A model generated the notes under the pieces. That model was not told the DNA's origin. It saw only the letters and a list, made by a program, of their open reading frames with translations, and did no database searches. A stretch of 64,000 nt of DNA from NCBI GenBank assembly GCA_037447655.1, contig JBBHKE010001064.1:176677-240676 (forward strand). The letters run 5' to 3'. The position numbers were made by a program, and so were the translations under genes. Positions 30,982-42,900 of this stretch are shown here, in pieces. The DNA comes from Zygnema cylindricum. Lineage: Eukaryota; Streptophyta; Zygnematophyceae; Zygnematales; Zygnemataceae. Within the stretch, counting starts at the first letter, position 1; the number at the start of each line of letters is the position of its first letter.

Positions 30982-33900
30982 CTGCAAAATATAACAAAAA
31001 GGAAACATTGAAATTTCAGTTAAGCAGCAGTGCTTCTCCCCCTCGTCCTCTTCCTTCCCCGTCTTCTTCTCTTCCTCTTCCTTTCCCTCACCATCTCACA
31101 AGCCCTTTCCCCCTCCCCTCCCCATCCCCCCCTTCCCCCTCTGCCACTATCTCCGCGTGAGCCACTGCCTTTACCTCCGCCTCCCCCTCTTCGTCTACCT
31201 CCTCTCCCTCGGCTCCTTCCCTTCCTTCCCTCTCCCTCCTCTCTGCCTCTGCCTCCCCTTTCTTTCTGGCTCCCCCACTCCCCCTCTCTCCCCCTCTCTC
31301 CCCCTGTTCCTCCCCTCTCCATTCCGCTCCCTCCCTTATCCCTTCCCCTCCCTCTCCCTCCCTCCCCCTCTCCCTCTCTCTCCCTCTCCCTCACCCTCCG
31401 TCTCCCTCTCACGCCCTCTCCTTCTCTCCCTCTCCTCCCTCCCTCCCTCCCTCCCTCCCTCTACCTCTCTTTCTTTTCTCTTTTTGATCTGATTGGATGG
31501 AAGCATCTCAAAAGAAAAATACGAAACAAAAAATTATAGAAAGAAAAAACATGGAGCCACAAGAGTTCTTATACATAAATTTGTGACAGGTGTCTCGTTT
31601 ACTCAAATTTTTATTATTTGCACTTTATGTCGAAATGTGTAAAAAACATTTCCAAGTTGTCTTTACCGTTTGTCCCACATAAAACTTTCCACAGTTGATG
31701 CCTCGGTTGATTTCAAAAAAGTCGAGTCGAGAGATTTTTGTCGTTCTTGCTCGAATCGAATCGCATGGAGAACTACTACTTCTGTCACTTTCTTGCACGT
31801 AAGCGACTTGATTACATACTTTGGTCGGATCTGGAGTCCCTTTTTGAATGCAAATCTGCACAGTTTAACACATTTTCCGTTCTTAGAATTTCAAGAAATT
31901 ACATTTATAGCCGTACATATTTCGAACCTTCAAAGTAGGCGTACAAAAAATTGCAACTTGCACTATGAAGTGGTCTAAATGTTAACAAAAAGTTCACCCG
32001 AGCGTAATTCTCTAGGAGATCTTTCCGGTTTATTTTTTTAACATTCTACAATGTCGAAACAAAAAGGATTTGAGGCATAAAGTGAGAATTTCGTTCTCTC
32101 GTTGTTTAAGGCTCAAAAACAAAAACAAAAATGCATTATGATTTTGTATTAGTAATTGAATCATTCTAAGGTGTACAAAGAATAGAACATAAAGATCGGT
32201 CAAACATGTTATTATGGATTGATTACTTGATAACATTATGAGGTCAAAATGCAGTTCATTTTCTGTGGACCAATATTTTCATGAAAAAGAAAAAAAAAAT
32301 GTAAGCTCCTCCGAGATAATTTGACATGCACTTCTAATTTCCCATTTATATCGATAGTTCATCCCTGCTAGTTAAGGAGGACGGATTCCCGCCAACTTAA
32401 CTCCCTATTTCAAAGAACTGTAGTTTATTTCATCAGGGCTTTTTCAGCTTTAGGATTTGTAGATCTTTCAGACATAAAGTTAGGATTTGCACTAATGATA
32501 GAAAGGTTTTTTTTATCCGAGCTTTCACGAAGGTTATATATTTCGTAATGAGATTCTAATGTTTTGGAAGGGTATATTCCCTAGAAATGATATCATTCTG
32601 AAAGCTTTCCTTCCACTCTTTATTTTTCGTTTTGTAGATTGTCTTTTGACTTCCTTTTTGTTTTTTTGTGTGTTTTTTACTTTTCTTTACCTGTTGCCCG
32701 GGTTGAATTCCCAAAGGAAAGCCCCCTGAAAAACCGATTGAACAACTAAGTCCAGGATTCAATGAATAGAGAGAGTTTGCCGGGAGATTAAATCCTTTTT
32801 CAATAGAGGAACAAGTATCTCCCTGAATAAAAAAGAAATTCAAGACAAAAATACCACTTAAACAAGGGGAACACAAAAGGACATGAAATTGAACAGAAAG
32901 GGAGGGAGCATAAAAATCTGAGTTTTCCCACCCTCAATCACGTAAGCCATTCAAAAAAAAATGGGTAAATAAATAACAAAAAAAGAAAAATACTTGTTTC
33001 AATTCGAAATAGTAGATTAAATATATGTTGCGTTTCCACGATAAGCATTTTTGTGTACTTGTTTTTTTGTTCTCTAAAAACAAAGATAAAACTGCAATAT
33101 ATACCCATGATGTTTAATTTACAGATTATGGGTATAATGATGTTATGTAAACAAACGTTTGTAAATCTTGTGAGCTATACTTACTAGTTGAATGCTGTAC
33201 AGAACTTTGCAAGAGCTTGCCGCGGGATTTGCAACTTTTAAAACATCTCCGCTCCGTAAGTTATTACAGAGATCCTACGTCGAAACAAAAAAAAAAGTGG
33301 CATTTAATAAAGTGAAGAAAAATAGTCAATTAACGTAACAATAATATATTTGGAAGTTATGCACACAACACAGAAAGTGGAGCCAACATATAAGCGTGCT
33401 GTTGAAAACTCCCACCACAAAACATGGATAAAAAGTGGTTAGGTTGCACTTCCATTTTTTTTTGAAGTTGTCATCATATTTCTCATTGAAGACAAATTCG
33501 GGGTTTCAAAACTTCCCAACTAGCCAAATCCGAAAAGACAAAATTAATCCGATCTACGTATAATTGCTCATCAACTAACTAACATCAACATCATCCACTA
33601 ATTACGAATTAAGGACTGATAATGAGTTTTTGAACGCATGAGGTGAAGCCTTTCACTACAATCATCGGTTAGTAAAAAGTGCACATCAAATGGAAAAAAA
33701 TGTGCGCAGGAGGGATTAGCTAACAACAGAGTTAAGTTCCAAATGATAGTCTAGGAATATATTAGTCATGAGAGGCGTAGAAACTTTAAAACAATAAATA
33801 ATTACCCCGCGTATGTTCGTATTTTGTTTTAGAAGCTGTGGAATAGTTAATCCGAAAGAATAAGAAATAACATAACAACTGTCGCCCGGAACTACTGTGT

Positions 33901-36900
33901 ACGTTTGTGGTACATTCGAACTAGCATCCACCGCTGCAAAAATTTACGTTGAAATTAGAAATATCCTTTTTTTGTCAACGCTCCTCACAAACACATCAGT
34001 ACCAACCATTGTTTTTTCACAAAGGTCTTAAGAAGACGAGAGCGAAAACGTATAACAAGAAAATACTCGAGAATTAAGGCCTGAATGCGAACTAAAAAAA
34101 GAAAATGAAAATTTAACTTCAGGATGTTATTGATTCATCTTTGACTAGGCCATTGAATGCTTTAGCTAGACTCATCAGTTTTTATCATCGTTCTAAAGTA
34201 AACATGTGAGAAAATGATATGCAATAAATGGAATCATACGTGGTTTTGGAAGATACTCACGTGGGGCACAAATGGGTTTTCCTCTGTTGTTAATAGACAT
34301 TATATACCCACGCAAACAAACACAATGGTAATACCCATTGCCATCATTGATACAAGATCCGGCACCACACAGATTAAACCCGGTGGAAGAGCACACATCG
34401 ACTGCAAAGAAAAAACAAGGATAACCAACAAATGAAACAAAAATTTGTTTAAATACAACAACAACATTTAAGAACAAGAACCGAAAAAAAAGAGAACAAA
34501 AACAAACTACAAAAAATGGTTTTCTACAAACAACAATGACATTTTATGGAAGCACTGGAAAATGTAAAAAGTAAAACAAATACATTCATTCTACTATTTC
34601 ATTTTTGTTTCTTATAGGAGGGTTAGAGTGGAAAGAAAACGAATCTTAAAAAGTAGGGTAATTTGACACTATTTCTAGAATTAGATGTACTGATGAGTAT
34701 ACTGACATCCAAGACTGAGTTTATGTTTTGAAGGAATACAGAAACATTGAGAAAATTTTCACCGAGGAATAGTAAATGTGGAACGACTAATACTCCTCAA
34801 TTTAGTGTACAGTGCTTACATATAAATGATTTACAAAGCTCAAAAAAAAATATGACTTTATGCTTTATCGGAAATGTTTTGCCCAAATCTCAAATATATA
34901 TGGTGTACAAACATATACTACAAATCGCATCCAAAGTTAAAACATAAATTTATAAACTTAAATTAAACATAAGTGGCGTACAAGGATTAAACAAAAATAT
35001 GTACAACGATTTAGAAATAAGGATACCCAAAGATTCAATAGAAGTGATAAGCTAAAAGATGAAACATTAATGGGCGTTAGCATAAATGACAAGCAAAGTT
35101 AAAAAAAGAATGAAATGCCCACAGCTCAAATATAAATCATCTACACCTACAAAACTCACGTATGCATGAATATAAAGATGCAAAATACTTACGAAGGGCA
35201 CACGTTTTGGTTTGGTCGGAATTTTTCACAGTAATGTAGCCCTTAGCCGTACATTTACACGTGTAAGAATTTGGGAAGGGAGAGGAAGAAGGAACGCATG
35301 TTCCCGATCCACACGGATTGATTCTGGAGTTACATGCATCGCTGTCAGGAGCTGCACCAAAAAAAAAAAAAAACTCTAAGTGATATTGAAAGGACGACGG
35401 GCAAAAGGGAAAGGAAGAGAGAGAAGAAGGCAGGAAAGGGAGGGGAGGGAGAGGAAGGAGCAAGGAGAAAGGAGAAAGAGAATGCGAGGAAGGAAGAGAG
35501 TAGAAAAGCGGGAGGGGGGGAGAGCGAGAGGTAGTGTGTGAGAAAGAGGGCCTAAGTCTTGGATTAAAATGTCACATTATGAATCCAAAAAACATAGAAT
35601 TTCGGTTCTTCATTTATTGACTACAAGCTCTTTTTTTCTGTAAAACATAAATTGATAGTAAACAACCAAAGTATCACTAAAACATACCGACAATGTAGAC
35701 TTGTAACAAACAATAACAGTTAGCAATAATGATCAAAATAGTAGTAAAAAACCAGATAGTACTAAAATAAGAAGAGTATTAAAGTTAAAAGTAAGGACAA
35801 CAACAATAGTAATAATAGATGATAATAACGATAGTAAACAGTAATTATAATAAATAACAAATATAGTAAAAGTCATAATAATCACAATAATTTACTGATA
35901 GTACCCAATGCTGATGAAGGTAATGATAGTAATTTTAATAATATTAGGAATAATAACAAAAATAACAAAAATAACAATAACAACAATAATCACAAGAATC
36001 ATAATGATGACAATAATAATTATAATAACATAAAAGCTAGTAACAATAACAACAATAATAACAATAAGAACGATACTAACAATAACATTAATCACAATTA
36101 CAATACTAATAATAGCGATAACAATTTTCCAAAAATTCTTCACACGAAAATGTATTATTTAACACAAATGGATCACGAAGCTTACCTGCGATAACTGGGT
36201 ATGAAGATGGAAGAGAATTAACTCCACATATTCCTCTTTTAATTCGCCCATACCCGTTTTGACCCCAACCAGATCCAAATGAATTGCGAATAATCCAAAA
36301 TGGAACACCATTTTCTGTACCGTATCCGAAAAGCGCCACGAAATGGTTCAACTGTGAATCAATTTGACAATCATTTCGAGAATCTGTGAAGATATCCCAC
36401 TATACAAAACAAAAGCAAAACAAAAGCAAGAACAAGTTAGAAGATAACAATAATGATAATGATAATCAGAACAATAATGATGATAGAAATACAATAATTA
36501 TATTCAACAGGATATCAATAACGACATAGATAGTAAAATCAATAAGGATAATAAGAACACCAACAACAAAAACACAATAATAACAACCACCATCACAACC
36601 AGTCCGTCCTGCCCTCGTCCTCCTTCTCCTTCACCTTCTCATTTCCCTTCTCCTTCACCTTCTCATTCCCCTTCTCCTCTGACTTCTCCTTCTCCTTCTA
36701 GATCTCTTTCTACCTCTCCCACTATCTCCTGTACCCTCTCCCTCTTCCATTCCATCTCCCCCTACCCCTCCCCCTCCCCCTCCCCCTCCCCCTCCCACCC
36801 TCTCCCACCCTCTCCCACCCTCTCCCACCCTCTCCCACCCTCTCCCACCCTCTCCCACCCTCTCCCACCCACTCCCACCCTCTCCCTCCCTCTCCCCCCC

Positions 36901-39900
36901 TCTCCCTCTCTCCCTCCCTCCCTCCCTCCCTCCCCCCTCTCCCTCCCCCTCCCTCCCCCTCCCTCCCTCCCTCCCTCCCTCCCCCTCCCTCTCCCCCTTT
37001 CCCTCCCTCTCCCCCTTTCCCTCCCTCTCCCTTCCACCTCTCTGCTTACCCCTTTCCATGCCATGAACGCGTCCGTCAACACCATGGCTGTGACGGCCGG
37101 CTGGCGACTTAATACCGACATTAGTGTGGAATCTGATTGGGCCGTAGTCAGCTCGTACCGTGTAACGTCCACCTCTTTTGGTAAGTATGCCGCCTGTTTC
37201 CAAGAATAGTTACGACAAATAGAAAATCTTGTTATAATTTGTGTAATGGTATTTTGTAGTTGTGAATGGTTTTGTTTACTTTTAGATGACTAAGAAAGAA
37301 AACTATAACATTTCAAATGGTACTTCGTGACTTCCTGTATTTTTCACCCGGTGTGTATGTTTTCCAGATGTCAAAGACAAATAAATTACAGATAACACGT
37401 CAGATCATTTCTCGGAACTCTATTTCCTTCACTTGGCTTGCTTGTTTCCAAAATGACAAAACAAAAAGAAAACAGGTTATAACATGTGGCGTCCTATCGT
37501 GTGCCTCTTTTTTTGCACCTTGTTTGTCTACTGCCTAGATGACATAAAAAGAGTCGCATCTTGTAACTCTCATTGTTTTTCTTCACGTGTTTTTTTTCAC
37601 GTGGCTTGTCTCTTTCCCAAATAAAATGAGAAACAGGCTATACCAAGTGGAGTTGTATCTAACTTTATTTTTTCCACCTGGCTTGTCTTTTACATGCTAA
37701 ATTGTACCTCGTTTCTTTCACCTAGCCACGCAACATCTAAACCTACACTATTTGGATGGCGCCTAGCCAAAATGATACAGGTAAACCGACAGAAATTTCT
37801 CACAATACAGCTTCCTATTACTGAACCTAATCTTACCTATCTTACATGATACTCAAAACAACTTCCTATTCCATGAAAAAAAAAAAAAAAAAAAGAAAAC
37901 TCACCCAACAGCTTAATGCACTAATAAACTAAAATTGAAAAGAAATATGAAAATCCTACCTTGCAGCTTCCGGAAGTTTGACCTTCATAAACTCCATAAT
38001 CTTTTTGTGTCACAAGACCTCCAGATCGTGAAGCCAACCAGTTAAAATTATCTTCGGCCCAACCTCCTTGGCAAGAACCAAAACAATCTAAAACTTGTTG
38101 TTCCGAAAATGCGTTAGGATTCACACTTTTTCCCAACCAAATGTTGTATGCTCCTTCAATTGCAGCAACAACCGCAAAAATCGAACATGCACCTGTGAAA
38201 AAAACGGCACAAGGGGGTATAAACAAGTATGTGCTTGTACACCAATGCTTCCAAATTGATAAGATCAGATTGACAATTTTCTCTTAGTTATGTGGCTCAC
38301 AATACAAAATGGCAATTTTTAAGTTTGGAGTTCTAGATTGTGTTGACGGTATTAGTGACAAATCGGGTGTGAAATTACAAAGCTTAGTTGACTTGATGAT
38401 AAAATTCAGAGACTTCTTTTTTTTTTACACATCATTATCGACAATCAACCACAAAAAAATTGAACTCTTGATACGGATGATTTGCGCATTTTTTCAAAAA
38501 AGAGATGTCCATAAAACCTAAAATTAGAGCATCAAATAGTACTTTTTCGAACTTTTTTGAATCTCTATTGTAAGAAAAATTTTCCGGTTAAATATATTCA
38601 TATAAACCGGCCTCCATTGCTTCTGTGATGATGATAAATTATATGCTTCCGCCTGCGTATATAGCTTTTGTGCTTATTTAGGTTCCTTTTACATCAAAAA
38701 GGTTCTTTTGGACTTGGAATTCTTCTCACTATGCAACCAGACTGCTAACTCACTACCTAACTGTACTAAACACGTTACGCCCACCAAAACACGTTGCACC
38801 CAAAGAGAACGTGCTTTGAACTGACACACGGTACCATTACCTACGTAAGAAATAACTTAAATACTGCCAATCTTACGAAACTCAAACTAAACATATTGGC
38901 ACGAACCCGGCCGATACGCCAATTCACACTAAGTATCCTAAAAGTAAGCAACTATAAAAAATGTATTACAAGAAACAAAAAATAGTGGTGATTTAAGCCA
39001 TTTACCGCATGAGCTTTGGTCCTTTACTGGTCCAATATACAACGACCAATCGACAGAAGCTGGAAGATTGGTAATGTGACTGTAATGTCGAGAAAAAACA
39101 TTCAAATTCGCAGTAATTGCAATAGGGTCTTTCGATTGAGAGAGACCCGAGGGCGCTGTTCATTAAAAAATGGAAAAAAACAAGATATGAAATAGAATGT
39201 TACACAACTGTAAAGAAAGAAACTTTGATTGAAGGGTTTTCAGCTGTATTTAAAGACATTCGAAAGACATACAAAAAAAGTAATGTAAGCGTTTTCAACA
39301 AAAGAGAGGCTCCTAGATAGTGTTAAAAAAATAGAGTAACCAATAAGCAAGCTCTAAAAGTCAAAGAAGGAAAAACATTTGTAGATGGCATGTTTTCTAG
39401 GATTTTTAAGGTTTAAAATGGTTATGTCCTCAGGAGTTTAAATGGTTACACACAAGAATCAGCATTTGCTGAAGATTTGGCTTGTGGTAACCATAGTTGA
39501 TTGCAAATATTCCCATCATTGACCAATTTGCATGTCCACTGTATTACGCAATCTCCAATTCCGCCACCTTGTCCATCAATACAATTCCCTGACATTTTAT
39601 TTTGCCATTGGGTTCCAGATTCCGTCTCTGTAGTAGAAAAAATTGGTGCCCAAAGTTGGCTATCGTGACGATTGCAATCTGAAAAAAAAAGAATGAAAGC
39701 GGGAGATACTTATGATGAGATTTAGGTGCAAAATGCCCTTTTATATTATTGCAACACAAAAGAATGGGAAAAGAAAGGATATGGTGAATATTTTATTGCT
39801 TGAGAAGTTGTGTAGTCATGGTAAGATAATAGAAGAAAGTAAAAAGGTTTAAGTTTTTTTAAATGGTAACCAGAAAAGATACCTAAGTACACATGAAACA

Positions 39901-42900
39901 TAAGTTGGTACATATGAACCAGATCTTGTTAGGCAGGAAAAGACTGCTCATGGGTTCGCGGGCAATTACTTGAAAACGATTGAGAAAAATAGAGAGCGTT
40001 TTACTGAAGGGTCCAATAGTACAAGAAATTTAAATGTAGAAACAATCGCAGAGCTAAATTCACTAGGTGAGAGATGTGCTGGTACAGGTAAACTTAGAGG
40101 TTGTGGTAGAGGTGAAGACCAGGGTGGTAGTTCAGACGGGAAAAAGAATACGGTTCAACTATAATTATTCATTTTAGATATTTTAAGCTTATCCATACTC
40201 GTTTTCATCATCCAGATCCTAATTTAACCTCCCCTTAATAGGGCCTTGATGGCTTTATCATTTACAAAAAAAGGGAGCTTCAAATGTGTGACAAATTTTT
40301 GTGTCGAACACGACCAGATACGTTCAATAATGTAGATCCCTAATCGACATTTTCATGAAGCGTCAAAATAGAATAAAGGAAGGGAAGTTTAAAACTTTTA
40401 TATTGACTGGGATTGAACAAAGCCAAAAAAAAAACATATTTACATTGATTAGGAAAAAAACTATGAAAAATACTTGAACATTGAAAAATGCATTAAACAC
40501 TTACTTGAAAGAATCACCTCTGATCCCAAAGTACTGGACGAAACCGAAAGACATTTCCCCGTGTTCTGTTGAAAATAATAATAGCCGTTATAAGCAACGA
40601 CGCTCCAAAGTCCTCCGACATTGTTATCAAAACCATTGGGATCTGTCCAAAGAAGAGAGAAGCCAAAAAAAAATACTTCAAAAAAAAGAAGAAAAAATGG
40701 ATCGTGTTCATCACAAACACCCAAAAGAAAACGAAACAGAAGGATGAAAAACGCTCGCAAACAGGAATGTCAAACAGCAGAATCAAAAATGGTTGCCGAG
40801 AGAAAATGTAAAAACTAAAAATACAACTTACACTACACAATGTTGTCTAAGAAGAACCAAAAACTGTTATATCGAAAAAAAAAAGGCAGAAGTTGTCAAC
40901 AAATAGAATGTCGATGAAAAATGTACATAAACCGGACCCATGCAATATATAAATAAAATTAATTCACAAACAAGAGATAAAAGATCAAATATTACAATGG
41001 TTAATAGCTAATAAGAAAGAAATGTCATCATACGAATTAAAAAATCAAATGTAAAAATTGTGTATAACTAAATGCAAAGGAATGTCAACATAAGAAATAG
41101 ATATTCTGAAATATATATAACAAAAGAAATGTTAAACCATAATCAAAGGAAATGCCAACGTAAGAAAAACAATGAACATACATTGCAATTAAGAAAATCT
41201 TATAACAAAAGAAAACCAAGAAATGGATAAAAAGTTAAAACACTTCAATTGTACATAACTAATAACAAAGGAAATGTCAACATAAGGGAGAAAATTTAAA
41301 CATGTGATTGCATTAAAATCAATAATAAAGTATTGTCAAAACAGGAGAAAAAAGTTCAAGAATTACAATTGTATAGCCGAATACGAGTTCCTTGCAAATC
41401 ACGGTTGTTTTCCGCCGACCAGGCATTGAAGGAAAGGGAGGGAATTACTAGAAATGGTCCTGAGCTCGGAGATGTCCATGGACTCACATCCACTGCCAAT
41501 GTACATAAAGAGAGGGGGGGAGGTAGAGGCAGAGGTTGAGGAAGTGGGAGGAGAGACAACAAATCCGCGTTGCAATACTACCACTAACCCTCATAGTAAT
41601 TCTTGGTGTACTTCAACACCAACACCAAAACATTAACTGTACTTGAAAACACGCTAAGCGCTTTGTGCCACTCTGTTGAGAAGGTACAATTAGTCCACAT
41701 TCAACAATTAAATATGCATGGCATCCATCACAAGATCATGCGGTTCTTTAATAATGCTACAGAGAGAAATCATTCCCATCTTCTAGGTACATTTCGAACT
41801 CCAATGTTGAGTAATTTGGGCAATGATCGAGTTGAGAGTGTCAATTTGTTAATAAGAAGTATATTTGGGCAGCCAGCATACAGTCATATGTTTACGGAAA
41901 GAATTACATTCACATACTAACAAAAACGAAGACATCCAATGGAACATGTAAAGACCAGCTTCTCTCTTGTTTCTAAATGAAATGTTGGAATAATGCTCAT
42001 CGATCCACATGTACATGTCGACACGTGGAGTGGCCAAATTCCTAAAAAATCGCTGGTTCACCACAGGTCACAAGCTCGACTTTCAACTTTTCTAATCCTT
42101 AAGAGAACATGTTTTTTGTGTAGTCTGGAATGCTAACAAATCCTAAAAAGATTAGGCATAATCGCCAACATATCTATAAACCTGACATTTTTTATCGGAA
42201 ACACCAAAACTGATAGTCATACAGTTAGCTTTATAAACAAGGTTGGTTATCAAAAATGATTCTCCGTAAAGGTTCTCCAGGTCTCCTAACAAGCAAGAAA
42301 TTGTTGAATGTTCACTTTTGTGTTTTCGATAGAAAAATGCTCTCTTATGACCTCATTCAACAACATGACATTGGTTTTCGTAAAAATCAAAAAATCATGG
42401 CGATGTCATAGCCAAGGTCAGAACCGATAGGACGAGATTGACGGAGACATCTCACATCAAATTTGAAGATGGTACAAAGCAACGAAAGCTCGGAAATGAG
42501 ATTTTTGTAAAAGTACAAAATCTCTCAAAAGCCATCGGTTAAATAATCTCCATTGGGCAATGGACACAACAAGGAATATTTGATTGACCATAATTGGTTG
42601 ACGGGACCAAAATAATGCAAATAGCAGGAATTCACCATGTGACATGGAAAACAAGAACTGGTAAACATATACATGATTGAATGAAAAATTTGGGTTTAGA
42701 GGCTTACAAGGTTTGACATACAAATCCAAATCAGTGTTATCTGTCAGTTTAGATTCCACTTCAATGAATTACTTGAGCCAACACATTTTGAATGAAGGCG
42801 ACAGATTGAAGCCTTTGCAACCGCAATCTTTGCCGCATACACCAGCACAGTAATTCCACGCATCGCTCGAGCTCAGGCTTGAAATTGGCAACCCTTGGAT

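Noticed and set aside
31020-31539. Long Pro/Leu/Ser or Arg/Gly/Glu-rich open frames
   Set aside because: They come from a pyrimidine-rich simple-repeat tract that is open in several frames at once. The same applies to 36,655-37,203 and 60,038-60,393.
36106-36351. Independent small protease gene starting at the Met of MNHF-like ORFs
   Set aside because: The frame is the internal His-Asn exon of the mosaic protease and starts downstream of a good splice acceptor.
39440-39460. TAA after the lectin region as the true end of a separate lectin gene
   Set aside because: A GT donor six bases upstream keeps the same phase used by the protease exon, and no start or promoter is evident before exon 6. 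Left open as a possible isoform.
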